A stretch of 64,000 nt of DNA. Source: Gibbula magus. Its lineage: Eukaryota > Mollusca > Gastropoda > Trochida > Trochidae. Position numbers and translations under genes: made by a program. Shown piece by piece: positions 46,565 through 58,589 of the stretch (position 1 is its first letter; each line of letters begins with the position of its first letter). Below the pieces are notes generated by a model. That model was not told where the DNA came from, searched no databases, and worked only from the letters and a program-made list of their open reading frames with translations. The stretch spans positions 15,897,530 through 15,961,529 of the forward strand of contig OW388302.1 in the NCBI GenBank assembly GCA_936450465.1, read 5' to 3'.

Positions 46565-49030
46565 AAAAGAAGATCTGATACAGATGAAGATACAAGAGTT
46601 TATGTAGATGTTGATAAGATGTAAATCGACATGTAGATGAAGGTGATGATTTCGATCCTGATGTATGTATTGATGTACAGCATGATGTTGATGTAAATAT
46701 AGGCGTTGATGTAGATATAGATATAGGCATTGATATAGATGTAGATATAACTGTTGATGTAGCGGTAGACAACTTGATGTAGATAACAGACTTGACGTAG
46801 ATGTAGATGTAGACGAATATAAGCCTGCTAATAACATTTAAATGTAGATATGTAGATGTGATCTTTTTAGATGTATATGTACGATAAGACAAAGGTTTTA
46901 TGTGTACAACAAAACCCGATACAGAGGTAATGCCTTGTAATAACATGAGTGAAGCTAATAACATTTAAATGTAGATGCAAATGAATGTAAATGCTTAGAT
47001 ATAGATGTATGCGTAGCTGTAGTTGCAGATAAATAGTATATGCCATTTTATATGTTATTGTAGGTGTAAATGTAGATGTGATCTTGACGTAATTGTTGAT
47101 ATTAATTTTAGTTGTATTTTGTTTTAGATGTATATGTACGATAAGGCAAAAGTTTTATGTGTACAACAAAACCCGATTCAGAGGTTATGCCTTGTAATAA
47201 CATGAGTGAAGTTATATCTCATGTTGAGAATAATTAATTTGTAAGTGTTGATATAGATATCGATATATAAGTTGATGCATATGTAGAACTAACTGATGTA
47301 GATGTAGACACAGATGTAGGTGTATATACAGACGTAAATGAACAGGATGTGGGTGATGATTGCGAAGTAGATATTGGTATAGATGTTGTCATAGATGTAA
47401 ATATATTATTTAATGTAGAAATAAAAGGCTTAGATAAGTAGATGTAGAAGTACGTGTTACTGTATGTATAAATATAGATTGAGAAGCAACGGTTGACGTT
47501 GGCTAATATATTTAGTTGTAAATGAACAGATGTAGATGTAGATCTTCGTGGTGTTGTGAATAAATATGTAGGTGTGAAGTAGTAGTAGTAGCAGTGGGGT
47601 TTACATGAAAAGATGTAAATTCTGATATAAGAGTCGATGTAGATGTAGATGCAAGGGCTGGTGTAGATGAACATGTAAGATTTGATGTAGATGTGACAGT
47701 TGATGTAGATGTTGATATGAAAGTTGATGTAAATGTAAGAATTGATGTAGATGTTGATGTAAGAGATGATGTTGATGTAAGCGGTGATGTAGATGTAGAT
47801 GTAAGAGTTGATGTAGATGTAGATGTAAGAGTTGAATGAGATGTTGATATATAAAACTTGATTGAGATATGGATATAAGAGTTGATGTAGATTTATGTGT
47901 ATGAGGTGATGTAAATGTAGATGTAAGAGTAGATGTAGATGTAGAGGTAAGAATTGATGTAGATGTAAGCAGTGATGGAGATGTAGGTGTAAATGTAAAA
48001 GTTGATACAGATATTGAGAGAATTGATGTACATATAAAAGTTGATTGAGATATGGATATAAGAGTTGATGTAGATGTAGATGTAAGAGTTGATGTAGATG
48101 AAGATGTAAGTGTTGATTTGAGGTAGATATAAGAGCTGATAAAGATATAGAAAGAGTAAATGTTGATATAAGAGTTGAAATAGAAATAGATATAGATATA
48201 ATGTAGATGTATATTTGAGTTGACATGAGTTGTCGTAGATATAGATGTTGAAGTAGACAGAGTTACAAATGAATAATAGATAGGTGTTGCTTTAGATGCA
48301 GATGTAGGAAACGATTATGCGAAGATGTAGATGCAAATGCAGTTGTATGTGTAAATGCAGTTGTAGACGTACCGGTAGAGATAGCTTGATATGTAGGTGT
48401 AGATGTAGATCTGGGTGAAGATGTCGATGTAGATGTAGGTAAACATGTATGCGAAAATGTGTATATAGATGTAGATATAGATGTAAATTGAAAATGTAGA
48501 TGATGATTTAGACTTAGATTTAGATGAAGGTATAGACGTTTACAGAGACGTAGATGTAGATATAAGAGTTGACGTAGATATAAGAGATGATGCAGAAGTA
48601 TATGAAGATACATATACAAACTCAGGCGCAGATGCAGATGTACGTAAAGTTATAGATTTAGACGTAATTGAACATGTAGATGTAGATCGAGACGATGATG
48701 TAGATGAAGATGTAGGTGTAGATGTAAATAGATATGTAGCAAAAACGGTAGACAAAGTTTTAGATGCATACATGTATCTTAATCTAAATACAGATTTAGA
48801 TCTTCATTTAAATGTATATATGGGTGTAAGTGTAGATGTGTATGATGATGTAGATGTAAAGGTACACACAGAGGTACGCGTAGATCAAGGTTTTGTGTGG
48901 AGAGGTAGATGTATTATGTAAACGTAACTGTATGCGTAGGTATAGATTCAGATACAAGACTTAATGTATATGCCAATTGGAGATTTCATTGTATGTGTTA
49001 GTGTAGATTTAATCTTGATGTTATGGTTGA
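46565..49030. repeat. (GATGTA)n-like low-complexity left arm
   Basis: About 2.5 kb of degenerate GATGTAGATGTAGATATAAG words. In the complement every frame reads His/Leu/Tyr-, Ser/Thr- or Ile/Tyr-rich peptides with no domain; the long frame 48226-47234 is of this kind and is not taken as a gene. A ~90-bp segment (TGTACGATAAGACAAAGGTT ... CCTTGTAATAACATGAGTGA) occurs twice, near 46868 and 47143. Confidence 0.85.
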
Positions 49031-49129
49031 GTTGATTCTAGTTGTACATAAAATGTATTAAAAAATAAAATGTTGATACACATGAAAGATGAAAGTCTCA
49101 TTTCAAGAGAAAACTATGTCACCCATTTA

Positions 49130-50304
49130 TACACTTGTGCTCAAAAGAAAGTATACAGTTGTTAAACCAGGCGTCAAATGAAAACAAATTCAAATATTTT
49201 TGTAAATCTTGTTAATTTCAATAGAGTATTCGTTTTTACAACAAATGTTACAGATACATTGCATTTGATATTGAATATTAGGTTTAATGATCAATCAGAG
49301 ACAAGTGGGGTACTAATGTAAATTAACATTTTCAAAAATATAGGATAAAGTGTCTTTCATTGCCAAAATGTCAACAATAACGAACTCAATAACGAGTGTG
49401 ACCTCCATTGGCGTTGATACAGGCCGTAACACGTCGATACATTGATGATGTATGGCGACGAATGACGTCAGGCGTGATTCTTTGCCATTCCTGTTGGAGA
49501 CATTGTTCCAGTTGTTGGACTGTGACAGGGGGCACTGGTAGTCTTCCGACCATCATTTCTGTAATGGCAATACCGACTTTAGTTGGAAAACATCACACAT
49601 GCCCAATCACACCTCTGCCACCGTTGAACCCGCCTGGCCCACGTCAGTCTACAGCGTTGATTTTGACCTGTCAGATAAATACCACGGTATGGTCGATGTG
49701 CCCGAATGCCATGTCTTCGAAGTCGAGTGTAGACGGTGTGTGGACTGATAGGGTGACGTAATGCCGTTGACGCCGTTGACGTCGCCGTTGCGAATCTATT
49801 TCTGAAATGAATCGTTCGAAAATGTCGATCCTCAGCGGGCGTCGTGACACGTGGTCGACCGCTCCTAGGCTTGTCCGATGTACTGCCTGTGTGTCTCAGC
49901 AGATGCATCAGTTTTTACGATTGTAGTTCCGGTACAACCAAAGGTTCTGGCAATGGCGGTGTGTCTTTCTCCTTGCTGGGCAAATTCGACAGCTCTCTCT
50001 AATTCGACAGGACTCAAACGTGGCATACTTCTTATGTTTTTCCTACTACTGCATCCCTAACGTCTCGCTTAGGCTGTTTTATACAATCAATTTGCACATG
50101 CAGTTTGTGTTACACAAGAATATGTCATTTTTGGATTTCATCCAACGTTTTTGCGAATCGTAATTGTTTTCGACATTTTTTCCACAGAAAGTATGGGTCT
50201 ATACGTGGGACACAATTTCCAGTATGGTTGATCAATAATTTTTTAATTTTGAAAAAAGTACTCGTATTTTTTTAGGTGTATACTTTATTTTGAGCACTAG
50301 TGTA
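49130..50304 (-). mobile_element. internally deleted Tc1-like transposon nested in the foldback element
   Basis: Inverted ends TACACTTGTGCTCAAAAGAA and TACACTAGTGCTCAAAATAA (the latter as complement of the right end) flank 1175 bp. TA at each end is the usual Tc1 target. It is younger than the foldback element it interrupts. Confidence 0.85.
49386..50026 (-). pseudogene. Tc1/mariner transposase, deleted and frameshifted
   Basis: Starts MPRLSPVELERAVEFAQQ with helix-turn-helix remains (TAIARTFGCTGTTIVK), continues with DKPRSGRPRVTTPAEDRHFR and RNRFATATSTA and runs to LTWARRVQRWQ. It then jumps to the protein's last residues (RVTACINANGGHTRY in another frame). The catalytic DDE core is missing: about 640 bases remain of the ~1 kb an intact gene needs. 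Confidence 0.85.
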
Positions 50305-50443
50305 TTATATAAGTTATCACTATATAATTTACTAATTATTGTATCATGGCAGATTGATAGTGTAATATTCCTGATTGTCGTATATGTATACTGTCATCAA
50401 AAACAAACTACAATATCAGATATTTACATTGTTGATTACAATT

Positions 50444-51800
50444 TGGATCAAGTATTACAATTAGGAGCAAGCCTTTGCTCCAAATTGTAATAACTGCTCC
50501 AAATTGTAATAACAGCCCCAAATAGCATTTACAAGTGTAAATACCTGAAAACTAGTTGTAATATTTTGATGATGACAATGGTAAATATAATATCAATACA
50601 GATTTATTTACGCCTACAGCTTTTGGTTTTTGCATAGACAAATAAAAGCCTAATGCGACTGAAATGAGTTCTTCTTTTACACTTAAATGACATAAAAATT
50701 CATTCGGTCATCAACCTGGTAATGTCATTAATTTTCAAATAATGTCGTTTAAGTCGAATGGATCTTATTCCGAATTTTGTCCGTTTGGATATTTTTGGTC
50801 ACATGATATTGGATTTATGGAGCTTTTGCTCCAAATTGTAATAACTGTTCCAAATTGTAATAACAGCTCCAAATTTCACTAAACAGTGTAAATACCCAAA
50901 CTTTGGTTGTATTATTATGATGATGGTACATCTGATATTAATAAACGTTTTTTAATGCCTACAGCATGTCTATTTTTGGTCACACGATATTGTATTTACA
51001 AGCATTATTATAATTTGGAGCAGCTATTACAATTTGGAGCAAGCCGTTGCTCCAAATTGTAATAACTGCTCCAAATTGTAATAACAGCTCCAAATTGTAC
51101 TAAATAGTGTAAATACCCAAAATTTGGTTGTAGTATTATGATGATGATAGTCACAATGGTACATCTGATATTAATAAACGTGTTTTTAATGCCTACAGCA
51201 TTTCTATTTTTGGTCACATGATATTGAATTTATGAGCATTATTACAATTTGGAGCAGTTATTACAATTTGGAGCAAGCCTTTGCTCCAGATTGTAATAAC
51301 TGCTCCAAATTGTAATAACAACTCCAAATTGCACTAAACAGTGTAAATACCCAAAAGTTGGTTGTAGTATTATGATGATGATAGTCACAATGGTACATCT
51401 GATATAAATAAACGGTTTTTTTATGCCCACAGCATTTCTATTTTTGGTCACATGATATTGAATTTATGAGCATTATTACAATTTGGAGCAGTTATTACAA
51501 TTTGGAGCAAGCCTTTGCTCCAAATTGTAATAACTGCTCCAAATTGTAATAACAACTCCAAATTGCACTAAACAGTGTAAATACCCAAAAGTTGGTTGTA
51601 GTATTATGATGATGATAGTCACAATGGTACATCTGATATTATTAAACGTTTTTTTAATGCCTACAGCATTTCTATTTTTGGTCACATGATATTGAATTTA
51701 TGAGCATTATTACAATTTGGAGCAGTTATTACAATTTGGAGCAAGCCTTTGCTCCAAATTGTAATAACTGCTCCAAATTGTAATAACAGCTCCGAATTGC
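50444..51800. repeat. ~234-bp tandem array with 16-mer palindromes
   Basis: Six palindromic sites (near 50444, 50810, 51006, 51238, 51472, 51706). The last four are 232-234 bases apart. Each full site is two ATTACAATTTGGAGCA cores, a short AGCCT-like loop, then two or three inverted cores. Between sites the spacer (GTAAATACCCAAA, TTGGTTGTAGTATTATGATG, TTTTTGGTCACATGATATTG) is conserved. Sequences after the first and last units (50600-50770 and 51890-52060) are homologous too. Confidence 0.9.
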
Positions 51801-52074
51801 ACTAAATAGTGTTAATACCCCAAATTCGGTTGTAGTATTATGATGAAGATAGTGATAATGGTACATCTGATATCAATAGAGTTTTTTTTAATACCTACAG
51901 CATTTCGTTTCGCACAAAGAAATTAAGACCGACAGCGACTAAAATGAGTTCTTGTTTTACATTTGAATGATATAAAAACATCATTCGGTCATCAACTTGG
52001 CAATGTCATTAATTTATAAATAATAACATGAAAGTCAAAAAGATCTTATTCCGCGTTGTGTCCGTTTGATCCAC

Positions 52075-52400
52075 ATCTACACATCTAAACCACTCTTTAT
52101 TTATAATTCATATCCACATTGCATCAACAGTTACATCTGCATCATAACCTAAGTACCTATTATACATTAACAATTACATATTCATCCCCGTCATGTCCAC
52201 GTCTACATGAACATGTACATCGTGATATACAGAGCTCTACATCTTCATATTCAGCTTGATAATCAGGACATTTTACATCTCCATGTCCTTCAACGTTAAC
52301 ATGGCTACGTCTACGTCTACATTAACATATACATCTTCATCTACAACTTCATCTATACGTATATGTCAACTTAAATATGTAAATCGTAATCAACATCAAC
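52075..52400. repeat. TACATC-like low-complexity right arm
   Basis: Words such as CACATCTACACATC and ACGTCTACATTAACATATAC are complementary in composition to the GATGTA arm on the left. The outer arms are therefore inverted relative to each other, though far shorter here. Confidence 0.55.
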
Positions 52401-52984
52401 ATCTACATGCATATAGATACAACTTTCGTGTATATCTACCTTACTGTTTACACAAAATCAATCTTAAAATCAATACAAGCAGACATAGTCTACTATAAGT
52501 GGAAACCTGTTACAGAAATATGTATTGAACAATGATTGTGAAGCTTAATGCTAAAATAAATCCTAAATCACTAATTAGTTATTAATTCATGCTACAGAAG
52601 GAAATGTACTTCCCACAACAGAATACTGTCTATCTAAGAATAACCAAGTTCTGTTCCGGAAGCAATATTGTAGAACGCATTTCGTATTTTGCTCGGGAAT
52701 CAAGATGTAGATGTTTTTCCATGGCTAAAAATAAAATTCAAAAGAAGTTAACAACCCCAAAAGGAACATCTTGATATGATGATTGCTCCGGACAGACAGA
52801 CGGACTGAGGTCATTTCCTTATCCATTATTATTATTTCGTTAACACGGGGGATAATAACAATCTTCATAAACATTGTAATTACCATTATCAAAACGAACA
52901 CCGAATCAATGATCACCATAAAACCAAAATCGTCAAATAATCAGAACTAAAGATATTTAAGCTTACATCGCCTTTATCTGTGTT
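52401..52984. other. unique part of the foldback element, no gene seen
   Basis: Short frames at 52589-52774 and on the opposite strand at 52725-52919 lack recognisable domains. Confidence 0.45.
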
Positions 52985-53189
52985 ATTACAATTTGGAGCA
53001 GTTATTACAATTTGGAGCACTTTTTATTACAATTTGGAGCAGCTTGACAGTACGTTTTTCGAAAATTGGGTTATTACAATTTGGAGCAGTTTTTATTACA
53101 ATTTGGAGCAGGTATTACAATTTGGAGCAGTTTTTATTACAATTTGGAGCAGGTATTACAATTTGGAGCAATTATTACAATTTGGAGCA
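52985..53189 (+). repeat. right terminal array of nine 16-mers
   Basis: ATTACAATTTGGAGCA cores at 52985, 53004, 53026, 53073, 53095, 53114, 53136, 53155 and 53174. Read inward from the end, the spacing is identical to the left array, including the 47-base gap. Confidence 0.95.
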
Positions 53190-53194
53190 CTACA

Positions 53195-54070
53195 AGGTGG
53201 GCATCTAGGTCAAGTTCACAAGGAAATTCTCCAAATAAAGTGGGTATCATGTCGTATTTTGTTGATGAAAGTTTCAATTAGTAAACTAGAAAAATTGTTC
53301 TGGTATATTTCAATACTTTGTTGAACATGAAATACAAACAAATCAACTTTGAGTAGACTTTAAGATTAGTGTTCCAAGATAAAGGTAAACCCGTTTTTGA
53401 CAGCTAGCGATTACATGTTTAAAACATGCAGACTACAATGATTGTGTTATTATCAAAGGAAAATATTCGACTGAATTATGGTCCAGCTGTGATTACATGG
53501 TCAACATGTCCTAGAGAACCGAGAGCACTCGCCATACTATATGTTTCTTGTCTGATGTACTTACTCAATTTAGTTCTGGGGACTATTCCACGAAGCAAGT
53601 TTAACCCTAAAATCAATTGTAAGCTTATCTTTAATCCTTGGCTAAGATTGATCCGAAAACTAAGTCTTTTCTTAATATTAAATATCAATTTCCTTTCAGT
53701 AAGTTGTTTTTCAATAAAATATGTGGAATGGTCGATCTGTCGAATACGTTTATTATTTAACATTCTAACATGATTATTGATTTTACTAAGTCTTTCAAAT
53801 TGTACACACCGATGAAGATGAAGATAACGTAATATTATGATATTTAACTATGTTTTATTTTCTAATTCCTAGCTGAATTTGTTAAAGGTTTGATTTATTG
53901 TTAGTTTGATACCAACTCATACAGCAAGACGTGTAATTTATAGCAACTGTGTTGATGAATAATGTTTAATGTATATAAGTTTGATATGACATCTATATAG
54001 ATAACGTTTGTTAATAGGTGCAAGTGGACCCAGATGATAGACAGCAACAAGCTCGCAACTGACACGAGAT
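53195..54070. other. no gene recognised
   Basis: A frame on each strand covers 53426-53773, but neither shows a domain I can name. Confidence 0.4.
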
Positions 54071-54110
54071 CACGTGACTACATTGTATCTTATATCGGCG
54101 GTCACGTGAC
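54071..54110. promoter_or_regulatory. paired CACGTGAC E-boxes upstream of the RING gene
   Basis: ATCACGTGACTA (54069-54080) and the full palindrome GTCACGTGAC (54101-54110), about 30 bases apart. CACGTG flanked by GT/AC is the preferred site of USF/MITF/TFE bHLH-zip factors. The pair is about 1.9 kb upstream of the RING start codon and just before a possible first exon. Function is inferred. Confidence 0.4.
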
Positions 54111-54119
54111 TAGTTCACA

Positions 54120-54168
54120 TCACGAGGAAGATATCTAAAGGGGTCGATAGCAGTCCAGCTCTGTAAAG
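54120..54168 (+). other. possible non-coding first exon of the RING gene
   Basis: Ends at a plausible donor CTGTAAAG|GTAGGG; the start is a guess after the E-boxes. No sequence similarity to the CARD-gene first exon was noticed. Confidence 0.25.
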
Positions 54169-55979
54169 GTAGGGATCAATATTGTAATTCTTTGTTTTAG
54201 AATATCAGGATCACACCATAAATATTGTTATTATTCGTTATATAACTTGAGAACTAAAGGATCACAAACATAATCAGTTGGGCATGCTTACTAAATCAGA
54301 GGTAAAACTTAACTGAATATGTTTCGCTTTATTTCCTTTATACACTCAATGCTAATTTCGTGTTGGGAGTGAGTGATTAAGAGGTCTTAAAAACTTTAAT
54401 AATTCAAGTTTAAAACTATTGAAAACAGTGATGTCGCAGACTGATAACTGATTGATGAGCTGTTTAGTTAAGTAACCAAAATGTATCTTGTAACGGTTCT
54501 TTTACAGTAACAACAATTTAACTTGTATATTTTTGTGTTACTCATCCCGTGTAATAGTCATCAATCGTCTTCCGATCAAAAAGTCTTTCAAAACGCTTCA
54601 AGTGTTTATTTCTACTGGAGGCATCGTTACAGTTCGTAGCAGACGACACATGGTTCGTTCGTGATTCGTGATTCATGCAAATATTTCGTTATCATAGTTC
54701 ATAAAACACATAAAATTGGTGAAATATGTGTGAGTAACCTCCGTACGAACACTTTTGGGGACTGGTAAACTTAATTATCATTATTTCGTAGGTATTTCGT
54801 GCAGAAATTCATATTCATTGTTTCGTTTCATAAAAACAATCCAATGAATACTGTCACTAACAAACATTACTAATACACGACGCCATTGGTAGTGACTGTA
54901 GTTATTGGATTGTTAAGATAACTGTCGTTATGGATTTGCAAAGCTCTCAGTAATGACCTATACACCAGTTGATTACACAGACACTGTAGTTGCCAGTTTG
55001 TACTTTCGCTTTCGTTTCTTGTTAAATAGTGCATGATTAAAAGACCTGACGATGATTAATGATGATGAGACATATCTCATTGTTAAACTCATTCTCGTTC
55101 AACTTTAGACAACAGTGATGTACATGTTTTGTTGCAATAAGACAAGTTCAAGATACCCTCAGCTACCCGTTACAGAACATAACTAGACACAGTGGGTAGG
55201 TGAGGCTCTGTACAGGTGTCTACTAACTGTGTACATTATTCAAAATTCACGGCTATGCATACTTAAATTATCGTTGACTCTACTTCAAATAATGTTATCT
55301 GCTTGTATCTGTGAGTATAATATGAGCCTGGTATACAACCTGTTTTATCATTGTTTGTCGGTTGAGGGTCTATACCAGTGTCTACTGTGGACGTTGTTAA
55401 ACAAAAAGTGTACAACATAATGTAAATAATGAATATAAAGAGTTTTATTATTGAAACCTTCAATACCGAATATAATGTAGATACAAGACGATAACTTTCT
55501 TTCTTCCTAAATACACAACACGTGATACAGGTATCATATAGTCCGTTGTATTTTAAGACTCTGGACAAAGTTTACAATACTGAGCATACATTAGCAATAC
55601 ATGACATTAAGATCATGAACAAAAATCCAACATTGTTATATCAATATTGGTCTGAGCATATGTACGTTTAACATCATTGCTTTTGTATTTGAATTTCTGT
55701 CAATAAGACAAAATCTCTTTATAATCTATCCCTTCATTTGTTGTGGCAAAACTTCCTGTGTCTGTTTATTGCATATACCTATCACATACTGTATCACGTG
55801 TTAACGTTCATTTTATCACATGTTGTATGTCAGTACCGTCACCTATATTCGTGGTAAATACCGCCCATGAATCCATAAATTTATGATACGTTTTTTTTTT
55901 CATTACACAGCACAAATTAAACAAACATAAAATACACATCAATAAAGACATGCCCATCTGTATATTTTCACAGATCACA
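54169..55979 (+). other. region upstream of the RING exon, probably intron
   Basis: AT-rich, with no domain-bearing frame. It ends in TTTTCACAG and then ATCACAG, either of which can serve as the acceptor just before the RING start codon. Confidence 0.35.
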
Positions 55980-55987
55980 GATCCAAG

Positions 55988-56270
55988 ATGGCGACAGAAG
56001 GCAGGATGCAGGAGGACCTCTTGACTTGCAGCGTCTGCATGGAGGTGTTTCAACACCCAGTGACACTTGCCTGTCAACACTCCTTCTGTAAGAAGTGTCT
56101 AAAAAAGTATCTGGACACAAAGGTAGAAGCTGTCAGGAACAAGTCTATCCCCTGTCCCACGTGTAGACAGGAGACAACAGTGCCTCATCCTGACAGACCC
56201 GTGGAAGAGTGGGCGGGGCAGCTGAAACCAGGACTGCTTCTAACTGGACTCATGGACTCAATCCCACAAG
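55988..56270 (+). CDS. RING exon of TRIM-type gene C
   Basis: Encodes residues 1-94 of a predicted ~641-aa TRIM protein. The start codon sits in AAGATGGCG. Residues 14-59 form a complete C3HC4 RING: C14, C17, C29, H31, C34, C37, C56, C59 (CSVC ... CQHSFCKKC ... CPTC). RING fingers of this family recruit E2 enzymes, so an E3 ubiquitin ligase role is expected. The coding part ends in phase 1 at CCACAAG|GTACTT, the same phase as the CARD exons, and fits the acceptor at 56947. The frame read beyond the donor to 56341 is intron. Confidence 0.9.
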
Positions 56271-56946
56271 GTACTTGTCAGCAACGCCTTGATTTAAATA
56301 AAAGTATTATTAACATAACTCATACAGAATCAGTGTTGTGATAAGTGTGGCATTTGGAACTGTATGCAATTATTGCATGTATATTTATAGAAATGTTTAT
56401 GAATTATTTATTCTTGTGTTGACTCTATGCATTCAAGAAATAATAAACACAATTTAAGATATATTAATATTTGTATTGCTTTTTGCACAGCATACATTGA
56501 TTTCAATATAACCACCCACATATAAGTAATAGCAATACAACATATATAGTACCAATTTGGTTTATTTCTTCTTGTGTTAACTCTATGAATTTAATAATTA
56601 ATAAAATCAAGTTCAGATGTATAAAATTGTAATTGCAGTCTAATGTAGCCGCATAAATTGAATTCAATATAGTCAATAATGTTATTTTATGCAAATTACA
56701 GATCAGTCAGTAAGTATTATATCTGAAACGATTACCATATGCTAGTGTGTCTAATGCCAAGCGTTAAAACTTAATAAAATTGAAAACACAACCTTATATA
56801 CATAAACATTCCGAAAATACACCATGATGATGTAACGCATGCTTATGTAAAAAAGCAACTAGGCATAATATAATATCTTATTTTTATAATAAATACTAAC
56901 ATTCTATACTTCAGTTTGCAAACAGTATTGCATTGATGTGTTCCAG
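56271..56946 (+). other. intron between RING and B-box exons, gene C
   Basis: GTACTT donor to TGTTCCAG acceptor, 676 bases, AT-rich. It is much shorter than the 2.1-kb intron of the CARD genes and lacks their SINEs. Confidence 0.85.
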
Positions 56947-58589
56947 GACCTGACCTGTGTTCCGTGTGTAAAGAAGAAGGGGAGACAACTCCAGCCACAC
57001 ACTGGTGTTCTGAATGTGAAGCTTTGTTCTGTGATGGATGTCTGAAACTACACAGTAAAATACCCATCTCAAAGAAGCATGAAGTTATTCCAATTTCAGG
57101 TAAAACTCCACCTCGACTGACTAAATTCATCTGTAAGGAACACGATGAGAAAATGAAGCTGTACTGCAAAGATTGTAACAAACCCTTGTGTACTGTCTGC
57201 TGTAGTATTGCTCACAGAAAATGTAATGAGGTCATCACACTCACAGCTCAACTAACAGAGGTCAAATCAACACTTCAGGAACGGCAACAAAATCTGGCAG
57301 AGAAAATTGATGTAACAAATGTTGAGATTCAAAATCTTGATGTGCAAACAAAAAGTCTTTTAGATGAAAGGACCATTTTGGAATCAGAAATAAGGAAAAC
57401 CATAAAGGAAGCAATGGATACACTGAATCAGAAGGAAGATCAACTGATTAAGAAGGTGAAGGATCAAACAGAACAAGACAGAGAGAAGTTGGGGTCGATG
57501 ATGAAGACAAAACAAATAGATCTACAGATGTACCAGCAGCAGTCTCAGTTCATCCAGCAGGCCCTGGAGTTGGAGGATGAGGCGCAGCTGTTTGAGATGT
57601 ATCTGTCGTCTGGGTCAGAAGCTGGAGCAGATGTCACAGTGACACAGAGGAAGGACAGACCAGATGTAGCTGATATCAGCTTTATACACGACCTTGAAAC
57701 ATTGAAGAAACAGATTGAAATGATGGATGTGAAGATTAACAAGATAATGATTCAGCAGATTGACAACATAGATCTGACAGCATCACCTGTACTAGATGAA
57801 GTTATTGAAACTAAACTTAATGTGGGAGACATATGTTATGTTACAGATGGTTTGATAATGAACAGTGCAGGTACAAAGGTAGCTGTGTTCGCTGATCATA
57901 CCAAACAACGTCTGAAATCATTTTACACAAGAGAAGGACAGTCATGTTCAAGTGTACTCAAAGTGTCTGGTACACCCTGGTGTATAACAGTTATCACTGA
58001 AGGTAAGGTAGCTGTGTCTCTTCCTGACTCTCAACGTATCATCACAGTTGCTGTGACTCCTGACCTGGAACTCCTGTCTACAATACAGACAAGTAAGAAA
58101 TACAGGGGTCTGTCTACTCTGGATCAGTCAACACTAGTGGCCGGTTCTTATAATCCACCCTCTGTGGATCTGATTGATATGAAGGGAAACATCCTGAAGA
58201 CCTTCACAACACTTCCTGTCATAGGAAAGAGCTTCATTGAACCTCACTACATACATGTAACCAGACAAGGCACTATCCTGGTGTCAGACTGGCGTCTGAA
58301 GTCTGTCATCTGTCTGACACGGTCTGGTGACATTGTATTCACATACACACCTACTGGAGACAGAGCACTGAGAGGTCCAATGGGAATCACATCCACCAGT
58401 ACAGGAGACATTCTTGTAGCTGACTATGCTGCACACAAAGTTATTCATCTCAGTGAGTCAGGAGAGTTCATCAGAGACATTCTGACAGCAGAGGACGGTT
58501 TACAGTATCCAACTGGTCTGTGTGTTGATGGAGACAAACTGTGTGTTACATTGATAACCAAGGGTTTACACAAATACAGATTCGGTTAG
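56947..58589 (+). CDS. B-box/coiled-coil/NHL exon of RING gene C
   Basis: Encodes residues 95-641, the first Gly codon being split across the splice. Residues ~99-140 are the B-box1-like finger (CSVC ... HWCSEC ... CDGC). Residues ~157-193 are B-box2 (CKEH ... YCKDC ... CTVC ... AH). A coiled coil lies at ~195-305 and an NHL-like propeller covers the C-terminal ~250 residues (TGDILVADYAAHKVIHLS, YPTGLCVDGDKLCV). Together with the RING this is a full TRIM protein of the NHL class, close to invertebrate TRIM2/3/56-like predictions. Its last ~110 codons and the following 5.4 kb are nearly identical to gene A. Confidence 0.9.

Larger units (their letters stand above)
46299..53194. mobile_element. 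large foldback element with 16-mer-array inverted ends
   Basis: The left end begins TGTTG and the right end finishes CTACA, so each terminus reads TGTNG inward, and AGGTG stands directly outside on both sides (46294-46298, 53195-53199) as a 5-bp target duplication. Each end holds a 205-bp array of nine 16-mers in mirrored spacing. Between the ends are (GATGTA)-like and TACATC-like low-complexity arms, a ~234-bp palindromic repeat array and a nested Tc1 element. No transposase or integrase frame of its own is visible, so it would be non-autonomous. TGTNR termini with long inverted repeats recall the Ginger superfamily, whose target duplication I remember as about 4 bp. That assignment is a guess. 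Confidence 0.75.

Noticed and set aside
47234..48226. 330-codon minus-strand frame
   Set aside because: Consists of repeated GATGTA-complement codons giving His/Leu/Tyr/Ser runs; no domain and an obvious simple-repeat origin. Kept only as a point to check in the findings.
46304..53189. CRISPR-like array, because of short evenly spaced repeats
   Set aside because: Spacers are 3 or 6 bases and not unique 30-mers, the arrays are inverted at two ends, and the DNA is animal.
53426..53773. Overlapping ~100-codon frames on both strands
   Set aside because: No recognisable domain on either strand; may be an old transposon scrap but I cannot support that.
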